Below, piece by piece: positions 1 through 6,749 of a DNA stretch of 34,742 nt. A program made the position numbers and the translations under genes. The notes below the pieces were generated by a model, which saw nothing but the letters and a program-made list of their open reading frames with translations, did no database searches and was not told where the DNA came from. Position 1 is the stretch's first letter. Every line of letters starts with the position of its first letter. Source of the DNA: Bacteroidota bacterium. Its GTDB lineage: Bacteria > Bacteroidota > Rhodothermia > Balneolales > Balneolaceae. Location of the stretch: assembly GCA_009909035.1 (NCBI GenBank), contig JAAAOB010000151.1:1-34742 (forward strand). Direction: 5' to 3'.

Positions 1-461
1 GTAAAATCGTTTCTGGACAGCTGCCTTCGAAGAGTCCGTACACGTTCCTGAAGAACCTGAACGGCTTTCTCCGGATTATCGGGCAGATTATTTAAATGGC
101 TATCCACCGATACCAGTTCGAAACGCGATCTCTCCTTGTCATTCGTCATCCCGTCATACAAATGCACGTTTTCGTAGTGATTGTAGTAGCCGGGGGCCAG
201 AATCAATATTTCGTAGATACCTTCAGGTAGATGCTCGATGTCAACGTGGCCGTTTTTATCCGTTTCACCTCTAAATTCTGTTTCATTCAAATATAGAGTA
301 GCACCCTCAATCGGGGTTCCGGTTGTTGCATCAGCAACCTGGCCGTTAAAACTCTGGGTAGGTATTCTGTCAACTTCTGCTAAGAATGAATTTGAACAGC
401 CAGACGCTATTAAAAGAAAAAATCCGATGTAAAATGGTAGAAACGAATGATCTGCTTTCAT
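1..461 (-). CDS. Predicted lipoprotein with carboxypeptidase-regulatory-like domain, C-terminus cut by window edge
   Basis: The frame opens with ATG at 461-459 and stays open to base 1, giving 153 codons with no stop, so the gene continues outside the window. The N-terminus has a hydrophobic stretch ending in IASGC, a weak but acceptable lipobox with Cys at about residue 22, so an envelope-anchored lipoprotein is likely. Residues about 37-90 (FNGQVADATTGTPIEGATL, then a TDKNG turn and an LPEGIYEI strand) match the carboxypeptidase-regulatory-like beta-sandwich repeat common in Bacteroidota surface proteins. The last visible part (ELVSVDSHLNNLPDNPEKAVQVLQERVRTLRRQL) looks helical or coiled-coil. 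It is the last gene of a minus-strand series, 61 bases after the small membrane protein gene. The function is unknown; a structural or binding role at the cell surface is the inference. Confidence 0.75.
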   Translation of the reverse strand, partial: MKADHSFLPFYIGFFLLIASGCSNSFLAEVDRIPTQSFNGQVADATTGTPIEGATLYLNETEFRGETDKNGHVDIEHLPEGIYEILILAPGYYNHYENVHLYDGMTNDKERSRFELVSVDSHLNNLPDNPEKAVQVLQERVRTLRRQLSRNDF

Positions 462-522
462 CTGGAAATTGGTTGTATCATGTGTAGATATATATTTTTA
501 AAAATCAACAATATTCTATTGA

Positions 523-843
523 TCAAATGGAACGTTTATGGACAATAGAAGCTGCAATCCAGATAAAGATCCAGCCACCAGCCGTGATATACCATCCACC
601 AATACCTAACAGCAGCACTGTGATTCCATAGATCAGATGATAAACCCACAGCGGAGCTTCTGATACGTTCTTTTTTGTAATGGCATTGAAGTTTTCGCTG
701 AACAACGCAAACAGACGTGCTATAACAAGCAGTGCGGTATAGATATAAACTACGTACGAGAGATAGCTGGCGTCGTAAAACACCGCAAGTGCAATGACCA
801 CTATCGCAAGCAGATCAACGATAATCTGTTTAAGCCACTGCAT
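523..843 (-). CDS. Small multi-pass membrane protein, function unknown
   Basis: This 106-residue protein is mostly hydrophobic. Predicted membrane segments lie at about residues 6-24, 27-47, 66-84 and 87-102, joined by a short polar loop with FSENFNAITKKN. It ends in a basic tail (VHKRSI). I do not recognise a named family. It follows the cold-shock gene on the same strand with a 47-base gap holding a GC-rich hairpin, so it may be transcribed by read-through or on its own. The start ATG at 843 gives the only sensible amphipathic N-terminus (MQWLKQIIVDLL). No catalytic motif is visible, so no function is assigned. Confidence 0.7.
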   Translation of the reverse strand: MQWLKQIIVDLLAIVVIALAVFYDASYLSYVVYIYTALLVIARLFALFSENFNAITKKNVSEAPLWVYHLIYGITVLLLGIGGWYITAGGWIFIWIAASIVHKRSI

Positions 844-855
844 AAGAGTAGATGA

Positions 856-878
856 GAGAGCGCAACGAACACGCTCTC
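856..878 (-). terminator. Hairpin after the cold-shock gene, possible terminator
   Basis: Perfect 7-bp stem GAGAGCG (856-862) / CGCTCTC (872-878) with a 9-base loop, 12 bases past the csp stop codon. The minus-strand transcript lacks a clear U run after the stem (it reads ATCTACTC), so it may act as an attenuator or 3' stabiliser rather than a classical intrinsic terminator. Confidence 0.4.
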
Positions 879-890
879 GTTATAAATAAA

Positions 891-1106
891 TTATTGCAGC
901 TCAATTACTTCCCGTGCTTGAAGACCTTTTTCTCCCTCGGCAATGGTAAATTCCACTTTTTGGCCTTCAGCCAGTTTTCTAAATCCATCTGTCTGAATTT
1001 CAGAATAGTGTACAAATACATCTTCCCCATCTTCCCGCGTGATGAATCCGTATCCTTTACCGTTATGAAACCACTTAACTGTTCCTACTTCCCTAACTTC
1101 TTCCAT
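891..1106 (-). CDS. Cold-shock domain protein (CspA family)
   Basis: The 71-residue protein is a single cold-shock OB-fold that binds single-stranded RNA or DNA and acts as an RNA chaperone in the cytoplasm. Diagnostic parts are the opening [16 protein letters not shown], which holds RNP-1 (KGYGFIT, residues about 17-23), RNP-2 (VFVHYS, about 30-35) and the closing strand [10 protein letters not shown]. The length is typical for the family (65-75). The ATG at 1106 is preceded by a long non-coding leader of about 70 bases after a candidate promoter, as is usual for csp genes whose leaders fold and respond to temperature. The leader contains a perfect 13-base inverted repeat. It is followed by a hairpin and then a small membrane protein gene. 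Confidence 0.96.
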   Translation of the reverse strand: MEEVREVGTVKWFHNGKGYGFITREDGEDVFVHYSEIQTDGFRKLAEGQKVEFTIAEGEKGLQAREVIELQ

Positions 1107-1154
1107 TTTTAATTTCCCATCTTATGTTCCCAGTGATAGTTTACAACAGCCTGA

Positions 1155-1167
1155 TTCACTAAGTGAA
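1155..1167. repeat. 13-base perfect inverted repeat in the csp leader
   Basis: TTCACT-A-AGTGAA, arms of 6 with one central base. It lies between the candidate csp promoter and the start codon, where it could form a small hairpin in the 5' leader or be a dimeric repressor site. Confidence 0.5.
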
Positions 1168-1182
1168 CCATAACCATCGCAT

Positions 1183-1213
1183 CTAAAATAGTTTCTAAAA
1201 TTCTTTTTAGCAA
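1183..1213 (-). promoter_or_regulatory. Candidate csp promoter
   Basis: On the minus strand a TTG (bases 1213-1211) is followed after 20 bases by TATTTTAG (1190-1183), one mismatch from the Bacteroidota -7 consensus TAnnTTTG. The start of transcription would fall near 1177, leaving a leader of about 70 bases. Weak match, so tentative. Confidence 0.3.
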
Positions 1214-1224
1214 TAATCAATCTT

Positions 1225-1261
1225 AATATTGACGGGTGTTTTTTTTAAAAAAGTCAATATT
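1225..1261. repeat. Inverted repeat enclosing a T8A6 tract
   Basis: AATATTGAC (1225-1233) and GTCAATATT (1253-1261) are perfect 9-base reverse complements. The 19-base spacer holds eight T and then six A (1239-1252), which can pair further. It lies between the stop of the 206-residue gene and the candidate csp promoter, so it could end that transcript or be an upstream regulatory site of csp. Confidence 0.5.
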
Positions 1262-1322
1262 CAATGAATAAAATGAAAATATGGAGGGACCGCGGCAGCT
1301 GATGAATAGAAAAAATGTAAAT

Positions 1323-1943
1323 TTAACGGGTTGCTTCTGAGCTTTGAATAGTGGAGGGCTCCTCGAAAAATAAATGTTCTATCCAGATCCACTGTGCTGA
1401 TCGAACGGCCGGTTTTCCATCCCGAACGGGGGAGACCCAGCTTTTCTCATCTTTGGTCCGGACATCCACAATGAACCCGGAAAAGGAGATTAACTGACCG
1501 CGGCGGACAGTTGCCAGTTTCTCACGAATTCGTTCTGTTGCCGGTATGGCATGAGCCATGAGTACATATTCATGAATGGTGCCACGCATAGAGGGTGGCT
1601 TGGCCATTTGGACATCATAGGACCGGTCATCGATTGTTATCAGAAGCTTACGTAGCAGTTTGTCGTCTGACATACGATTCCAGCCCAGAACGAGATCCGT
1701 TGGTGCAATATGCCTTTTATTGTCGAACCAATAGCTTTTTTTGGCGATTACCCTGATTGTGCCCTCAATATGGTATTTTGGAATTAGAGTGGCGTCTTTA
1801 ATATCAAAGGTGGCAGTACGGTTTACCGCTTCAACGTTGGGCTGTGAGTTAACCATAACACCGGGCCCGTATTTAACCGGACGCTGCTCCCACAAAAAGT
1901 AGCAGAAGATAAGAACAAGTAGCAAGAAGATATGCTTAAGCAT
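1323..1943 (-). CDS. Conserved protein of unknown function with N-terminal membrane anchor
   Basis: This 206-residue protein starts with a hydrophobic helix (MLKHIFLLLVLIFCYFLW, residues 1-18) that is an uncleaved anchor or signal. A soluble domain follows. Recognisable stretches are YHIEGTIRVIAKKSYWFDNKRHIAPTDLVLGWNRMSD (about 57-93) and GQLISFSGFIVDVRTKDEKSWVSPVRD (about 149-175). The LGW-x-RMSD motif and the S-G-x-(I/V)V tail recur in uncharacterised envelope proteins of several phyla, from memory and not checked. The end (SAQWIWIEHLFF) is rich in aromatic residues. No catalytic residues are evident. It stands alone, with about 200 non-coding bases on each side. An extracytoplasmic beta-rich, possibly OB-like, domain is my inference. 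Confidence 0.75.
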   Translation of the reverse strand: MLKHIFLLLVLIFCYFLWEQRPVKYGPGVMVNSQPNVEAVNRTATFDIKDATLIPKYHIEGTIRVIAKKSYWFDNKRHIAPTDLVLGWNRMSDDKLLRKLLITIDDRSYDVQMAKPPSMRGTIHEYVLMAHAIPATERIREKLATVRRGQLISFSGFIVDVRTKDEKSWVSPVRDGKPAVRSAQWIWIEHLFFEEPSTIQSSEATR

Positions 1944-2151
1944 AGATTCTATGTGTTAAACGAATGATTTTTGATCATTAAAAACCATCTAAACGGCATT
2001 CAATTCATCAAACTCTCTAACAAGAGTAATTTACTGGCAATTTGTTACAGATCTCTCGAAAAAATCTGATTCTGTCTTAATGATGTTTTAGAATGTATCG
2101 ACCTAATACGGAAAAAGGTTAAATATCAAATAGATAGATATGGCTCCTCGT

Positions 2152-4179
2152 TTATTGGAATGTTAATTTAAATCCACCATTAAAGGAGCGGGCCGCCCCC
2201 GGTTCAAAAAAGAAACCACCAAATGCGTTGATGTTAACCGATGTTGCGTAGCGGGTATCGAAAATATTCGTAAGATTAACAAACGGTTTCAGGGATAGTT
2301 TATCGCCAAGTGTCAGGGGGGTAGTGCTCCAGCGAAGATTTGTCACTAAGAAGCTATCGGTCCAGTTTTCATTTGCGCTGTCAGCTGCGTAGCGATCTGT
2401 AAATCTGAAGTCAGCGGACACGATTTGTGAGCCGGGACGAAGAGTTGCAATGGCCCCGACTTTAAATGTAGGTACACCCGGAAGATTGTTGCCGTCAAAC
2501 TCTCCGCCGTTAAAAGCAGCACGAAGCACATTGGCCATTAGGTCAAGTGAATAGAGTGGATCCGGATTGAACCGAATAGAAGATTCTATTCCATAATGAT
2601 TCGTTTCACCCTCGTTTCTAAAAAAGACAGGGCCACCCGTTTCGGTTTGAAATCCAAGCAAAATATCTTCAACCTGCATCCGGTAAACGGTGACATCATA
2701 CCTGCCATTGAGGGATTGTAAGCTTCCTCTGATGCCGGCTTCAAGACTTATCGCTTTTTCCGGGTCTACGTTCTGATTAAATCCGTTGCCGCCCCCGGGA
2801 CGGTTTACCAGCTCCGTGGTGGTTGGGGTTTCAAACGATGTGCTGAAGTTTGCAAACATCTGTGATGATCCAAAACGGTAGCTTATCCCTGCACTTGGAT
2901 TTAGGGAGAAGAATTCGCGGTTTCCCTCCAAATCCTCTCCAAGGTCATCGGTACTTTCGTATCGAATCCAGTCTGCCCGGGCACCTCCGCTAAGCGTCAA
3001 ACGGTCGGATATCGGAATGGAGGAGCGCATAAAGATCGACCGGTTGTTAACATCTTCGGTCTGTTCAACAATCACATCATTGCCTCGTTCTCCATTGATA
3101 ATATTAGTTTCGAGACGGTCATCCTGTTGGATCTTTAGTTCAAAACCGGTGTCGAGCTCAAATGGAAGAGAGCTGAATGAGTATGTGCCGCGAGCTCCAC
3201 CGGCAAATCGTTTAAGCCCGATGAAACCAAATGGCAACGGATTTTCAAGATCACGGTACGTTCCGTGTAGGGAAAATTCCATGATACCGGAATCAAATTC
3301 ACGCAGAACAGACGCTCCCGCCATCGCCTGCTGAAACTCCTTGCCCGCACGGCTGGACTCAAAATTTTGACGAGCTTCGCGGGGCGAATTTTCAAGCATC
3401 GATTCGGTCAACGCACCCGGATGTTGTGCTTTCGGCATAGTTGTGTAGTTCCCGTTGATTTTAATTCGTGTCTTATCATTCAAAACCTGGTCCAGCCCCA
3501 GACTCCCTCTGAAGAGTTGAGCCGCACTATGGTCTCTGTATCCGTCTGTTTGAAAGAGCGTAGAGTATCCGTACAGATGTGTGCCTTTTGATGAGTGATT
3601 AAACCGGACCTCCTGCTTTAAGGTTTCGTAACTGCCGCCATAGGTTCTGAAGCTTAAGAAAGGATCATCCCGGTTGGGAACAGTCGAGAGGTAGAGCACC
3701 CCGCCACTGGAATTTCCCCAAAAAGTGGCAGAGGGCCCGCGAAGCAGTTCGATTCTGCGAACCATCGCCGGGTCAATCATATTCATAATACTCTGCCCAT
3801 CGGCTACCGTAAGCGGCAGATCGTCAAGAAGGACCTGTACGCCGCGCACACCAAAGGGTGATCGCCAGCCGAGCCCCCTGATGGAGAGACGCTCGCCGAG
3901 AGCATAATTCTCGCGATTTTGAACATTAATTCCGGGAATGCTGAAGGTCAGGTCATCAAGAGTGGCTGCCGTTCGTGAGCCCAGGTCATCTTGTGATCGA
4001 AGCCGGTAACTGAACGCCATCGGCGCATTGCCGATTGTAATAGGTGAATAAGCGGCTTGAATTGTAATCTGCTCAAGATCAGCCCGAAGAGTATCAGAGC
4101 TGGTTTGCGCGGATGAGGAGCCGCACAGGAGTAGATAAAAAGAAAATGTAAATAAGCTGAAAACTTTTTTAGACAACAT
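2152..4179 (-). CDS. TonB-dependent outer-membrane receptor
   Basis: This 675-residue protein imports a ligand such as a metal chelate or siderophore across the outer membrane using energy from TonB. A cleavable signal peptide (residues 1-24, ending SSSAQ) precedes the plug domain (about 45-170), which shows SIRGLGWRSPFGVRGVQVLLDDLPL and RRIELLRGPSATFWGNSSGGVLYLST. The remainder is the 22-strand barrel with alternating aromatic strands, ending LTFQ. A near-C-terminal F is typical of barrel export signals. There is no N-terminal carboxypeptidase-regulatory domain, so it is not a SusC-type receptor; plug and barrel resemble FecA-like iron receptors. No siderophore genes or ECF regulator are nearby, so the ligand cannot be named. 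It is divergent from the DUF2752 gene with about 50 bases between them. Confidence 0.93.
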   Translation of the reverse strand: MLSKKVFSLFTFSFYLLLCGSSSAQTSSDTLRADLEQITIQAAYSPITIGNAPMAFSYRLRSQDDLGSRTAATLDDLTFSIPGINVQNRENYALGERLSIRGLGWRSPFGVRGVQVLLDDLPLTVADGQSIMNMIDPAMVRRIELLRGPSATFWGNSSGGVLYLSTVPNRDDPFLSFRTYGGSYETLKQEVRFNHSSKGTHLYGYSTLFQTDGYRDHSAAQLFRGSLGLDQVLNDKTRIKINGNYTTMPKAQHPGALTESMLENSPREARQNFESSRAGKEFQQAMAGASVLREFDSGIMEFSLHGTYRDLENPLPFGFIGLKRFAGGARGTYSFSSLPFELDTGFELKIQQDDRLETNIINGERGNDVIVEQTEDVNNRSIFMRSSIPISDRLTLSGGARADWIRYESTDDLGEDLEGNREFFSLNPSAGISYRFGSSQMFANFSTSFETPTTTELVNRPGGGNGFNQNVDPEKAISLEAGIRGSLQSLNGRYDVTVYRMQVEDILLGFQTETGGPVFFRNEGETNHYGIESSIRFNPDPLYSLDLMANVLRAAFNGGEFDGNNLPGVPTFKVGAIATLRPGSQIVSADFRFTDRYAADSANENWTDSFLVTNLRWSTTPLTLGDKLSLKPFVNLTNIFDTRYATSVNINAFGGFFFEPGAARSFNGGFKLTFQ

Positions 4180-4210
4180 CCGTAGGGTGATAATGAAATT
4201 TCTTTGGGGT

Positions 4211-4245
4211 CAAATGTACAGTATCATACTATGAGAATAGGTAAA
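4211..4245 (-). promoter_or_regulatory. Candidate promoter of the TonB receptor gene
   Basis: Minus strand TACATTTG (4218-4211) matches TAnnTTTG exactly, with TTTA (4245-4242) 23 bases upstream as a loose -33 element. Transcription would begin near 4206, about 27 bases before the receptor ATG. The element overlaps the start of the divergent DUF2752 gene. Confidence 0.35.
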
Positions 4246-4539
4246 TCATTCCAAGATTTCTTTTTTTTACACTTTGAATGGTGTATACTTGTCGCTGCAC
4301 TGCTGATGATGGTCAGTATTGACCCGAGTGAACACGCATTTTCCTTCTGTATTATTGACATGCTTGGATTTTCGTTCTGCCCGGGAGATGGATTTGGCCG
4401 GTCAGTGGCTCTTTTATTTAGAGGAGAATTCCTGGAATCGTTCAGAATGCATCCGTTTGGAATCCCCGGTGCCGCAATCATTTTACATAGAATATTTTCA
4501 CTACACGTTAGAAATCACGCTATATCCAACTCCCTATGA
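4231..4539 (+). CDS. DUF2752 family small membrane protein
   Basis: The 102-residue protein shows the DUF2752 pattern: a first membrane helix (WCILVAALLMMVSI), then FSFCPGDGFGRSVALLFRGEFLESFRMHPFGIPGAAIIL, corresponding to the family motif C-P-G-C-G-x-(T/S)-R followed by a G-(D/E)-(F/L) turn and an N-P-(L/F)-G helix. The second motif Cys is Asp here (CPGDG), and Asn before Pro is His. The ATG at 4231 was chosen over a TTG nine codons upstream because it opens the membrane-protein N-terminus. The stop overlaps the next start in an ATGA, so translation is probably coupled to the TM2 gene, its usual neighbour. The role of the family is unknown. Confidence 0.8.
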   Translation: MRIGKSFQDFFFLHFEWCILVAALLMMVSIDPSEHAFSFCIIDMLGFSFCPGDGFGRSVALLFRGEFLESFRMHPFGIPGAAIILHRIFSLHVRNHAISNSL

Positions 4540-4880
4540 AACAAGCCATGAACCATTTTCCTGAACTTGAGGGTGATGAACTCCACTATATTAGCAACAT
4601 TATTAACGATATGCCGGAAGAGGAGCTTGAACTGTTCAAATCAGCATACCGATCACGAAGGAAAGACCCGGTGCTATTCTTGATATTAACTCTCATTGGA
4701 ATTGTGGGTATTGCCGGCATTCACAGGTTTGTGGCCGGCCATATCGGGATGGGTATTCTCTATCTGTTTACGGTTGGACTTTGTTACGTCGGCACAATCG
4801 TTGATATTATCAACTATAAGAATTTCAGTTTTGAATATAATCGAAAGCAAGCCATTGAAATTTTAGCAGAAATGAGATAA
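4536..4880 (+). CDS. TM2 domain-containing membrane protein
   Basis: The 114-residue protein has a charged helical N-terminus (residues 1-44, with DMPEEELELFKSAYRSRRKDP), then a TM2 module: a first membrane helix at about 45-64, the polar hairpin GIHRFVAGHIGMGIL (about 62-76) and a second helix at about 72-92 ending GTIVDII. The G-x-HRF-Y/V-x-G signature between the helices identifies the family. TM2 proteins occur widely in bacteria without an agreed function. The start codon overlaps the DUF2752 stop (ATGA) and the stop lies 3 bases before the HD-domain gene, so all three are likely one operon. Confidence 0.9.
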   Translation: MKQAMNHFPELEGDELHYISNIINDMPEEELELFKSAYRSRRKDPVLFLILTLIGIVGIAGIHRFVAGHIGMGILYLFTVGLCYVGTIVDIINYKNFSFEYNRKQAIEILAEMR

Positions 4881-4883
4881 ACA

Positions 4884-5432
4884 ATGCAGAGCAGAGAACA
4901 ATCTCGGGAACTTCTTACATCCTATGTATCATCAGATAGCCTGAGGCATCATTGTGAAATGGTGGCTGTTGCAATGGAAGGGTATGCAACGCGCTTAAAT
5001 AAACCGGCGGAGGTGACAGATCGATGGTGGACGGCCGGCCTGCTTCACGATATCGATTGGGAAGCTTACCCTGAAGAGCACCCGCGCCGGGCGGTAGATA
5101 AAATTCTGCCTAACCATGGATATGATCAGGAGATCATTGATGCGGTAGAGGCGCATGCTCCGGAACGAACCAACAGGCAGCCGGATGCAGAGATCGAGCG
5201 GTACCTGTTCGCGTGTGATGAACTTAGCGGTTTTATGGTGGCGGTCTCTTTAATGCGTCCAAATGGATTTTCAGATATGAAAGTAAAATCTGTCACAAAG
5301 AAACTGAAGGACAAAAAATTTGCTGCAAATGTACCCCGCGAGAGTATCAAAACAGGAGCTGAACTGATCTCCCTTCCGCTGAATGAGCATATCAGGAATA
5401 TGATCGACATTTTTAAAGCTAAAGGCGCATAG
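4884..5432 (+). CDS. HD-domain metal-dependent phosphohydrolase-like protein
   Basis: The 182-residue protein carries the metal ligands of the HD superfamily: His in LRHHCEMVA (residue 22 or 23), the HD pair His55-Asp56 in AGLLHDIDWE, and Asp112 in LFACDELSGF. The core resembles the short stand-alone HDIG-type hydrolases found in many bacteria, which are thought to act on phosphorylated small molecules or nucleotides. The substrate is not known. The family motif LLHDI(D/G)-x-(E/D)xxP is followed by HPRRAVDKILPNHGYDQEIIDAVEAHAPE, the usual second helix pair. It is the last gene of the DUF2752-TM2-HD trio and lies 3 bases after the TM2 gene. Confidence 0.88.
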   Translation: MQSREQSRELLTSYVSSDSLRHHCEMVAVAMEGYATRLNKPAEVTDRWWTAGLLHDIDWEAYPEEHPRRAVDKILPNHGYDQEIIDAVEAHAPERTNRQPDAEIERYLFACDELSGFMVAVSLMRPNGFSDMKVKSVTKKLKDKKFAANVPRESIKTGAELISLPLNEHIRNMIDIFKAKGA

Positions 5433-5524
5433 CACGGTAGATGGCCTGCGGTAATATGGCCATATACATTACGCCGTCCATGAAAGCTAATGCCGGAAGC
5501 GTAACGTATATCTGCAATACGTTT

Positions 5525-5554
5525 TTTACCCGTTGAAAATTAGCTTTATCTTAA
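5525..5554 (+). promoter_or_regulatory. Candidate mltG promoter
   Basis: TTTA (5525-5528), 18 bases, then TATCTTAA (5547-5554), two mismatches from TAnnTTTG. It would give a leader of about 80 bases. The 211-base gap also contains a perfect 12-base palindrome, ATATGGCCATAT, at 5454-5465. Tentative. Confidence 0.25.
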
Positions 5555-5643
5555 AAGTCTATGCTTTCTATTTAAAGCTCGTAAGGTGTTTTCACGGCAT
5601 CATAGTGTTGAGAAGACGTCTGTAAACCACAGGTATCAAGTTA

Positions 5644-6708
5644 ATGAACTACCCTTCACTGCGGGAGCTATCTTCCGCTTTTATTCTATTTATTTTAACT
5701 GCAACGCTGGTCTTTGCTTCAAGATACAGCCGGCTGTATAGTAGCGAAGCTGTAGTTGCAGAGCAAGAAACTGTGTTATTGCTTGAAAACCGGTTTGAAA
5801 CAGAAGATCTCACTCAAGCCTTTGATTCGCTCGGCGTTCGCTACAACCCGGAAGAGCTGCTTTGGGCTGCCTCCGTGCTGGGATGGAAAAGGTACAGAGC
5901 CGGCCGATATGTAATTACCGGCGGTGTGTCCTACGAGGATTTGCTTTCAAGAATGGCGAAAGGTATCCAGGACCCGGTACGGGTTGTTGTACATTCAGGT
6001 ATCGATATTCCGCGGTTTTCTGAACGCCTCTCTAATCAAATGCAGGCTGATTCACTATCGTTTTCTGCACAATTCACCGACAGTTCATCTGTAGCCGTCC
6101 AGGCAGGAATTTCCGGGGGGCAGTTATTTGGACGGATGTTGCCCAACACCTACCAGTTCTACTGGACAAGCCCGGCAGAGCAGACCGTGCGCAGAATTTA
6201 CAATGAATTTGAACGGCAGGTTGCGGAACCCTTTTCTGAAGAGATTGATGCGAGTCCGTTTACGCTGAATGAAATCATAACACTTGCATCGATCGTGGAA
6301 TGGGAGGCCCGGCTTCCGGAAGAAAAACCAAGAATCAGCGGCCTTTATATTAACCGACTAAATAGAAATATGCTTCTCCAGGCCGATCCAACGGTACTCT
6401 ATGCGCTCGGGGAAAGACGCCGGTTACTTTTTGAAGATTATCGGTACGATCATCCGTATAACACGTACTTGAACCCGGGCCTGCCGCCAGGGCCTATAAG
6501 TAATCCAGATAAAGCATCGATACGGGCTGTTCTTGAACCGGAAGAGCACGATTACCTTTTTATGGTGGCCAAACCGGATGGCAGTCATGAATTTAACCGC
6601 ACGTTTGAAGAGCATAAGCGCTCCAGCGAAAACTGGCGAAGCTGGCTGAGGGAACAGTATAGAATTAAGAGGGAGATGGAAGAAAAGGGAGCGCTGCCCG
6701 GTAATTAG
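5644..6708 (+). CDS. mltG: Endolytic murein transglycosylase MltG (YceG-like)
   Basis: MltG cleaves nascent glycan strands at the outer face of the inner membrane and so sets glycan chain length. The 354-residue protein has one N-terminal membrane helix (residues about 10-26), a LysM-like segment (about 45-115, including RAGRYVITGGVSYEDLLSRMAKG) and the YceG catalytic domain. Visible motifs are MLPNTYQFYW (165-174), TLASIVEWEA with the catalytic Glu at 219, LQADPTVLYALG, YNTYLNPGLPPGPISNP and the end motif YLFMVAKPDGSHEFNRTFEEH. The catalytic loop has W after Glu219 where K is usual. Length is normal (about 340). It is preceded by 211 non-coding bases and faces the LpoA-like gene tail to tail. 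Confidence 0.96.
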   Translation: MNYPSLRELSSAFILFILTATLVFASRYSRLYSSEAVVAEQETVLLLENRFETEDLTQAFDSLGVRYNPEELLWAASVLGWKRYRAGRYVITGGVSYEDLLSRMAKGIQDPVRVVVHSGIDIPRFSERLSNQMQADSLSFSAQFTDSSSVAVQAGISGGQLFGRMLPNTYQFYWTSPAEQTVRRIYNEFERQVAEPFSEEIDASPFTLNEIITLASIVEWEARLPEEKPRISGLYINRLNRNMLLQADPTVLYALGERRRLLFEDYRYDHPYNTYLNPGLPPGPISNPDKASIRAVLEPEEHDYLFMVAKPDGSHEFNRTFEEHKRSSENWRSWLREQYRIKREMEEKGALPGN

Positions 6709-6710
6709 AG

Positions 6711-6748
6711 CAGACCAGGGTATTTGTTTACGAAGTTGGTCCTGGCTG
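6711..6748 (+). terminator. Hairpin between convergent mltG and LpoA-like genes
   Basis: CAG-A-CCAGG (6711-6719) can pair with CCTGGCTG (6741-6748), an 8-bp stem with one bulged A and a 21-base loop. TTTATT follows on the plus strand, so it best suits termination of mltG. The loop is large, hence moderate confidence. Confidence 0.4.
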
Positions 6749-6749
6749 T

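Noticed and set aside
494-505. Palindrome ATTTTTAAAAAT between the small membrane protein and lipoprotein genes
   Set aside because: Low-complexity AT tract; too weak to call a terminator.
5454-5465. 12-base perfect palindrome ATATGGCCATAT
   Set aside because: Short and isolated, about 180 bases before mltG; with one occurrence and no promoter overlap I cannot call it an operator.
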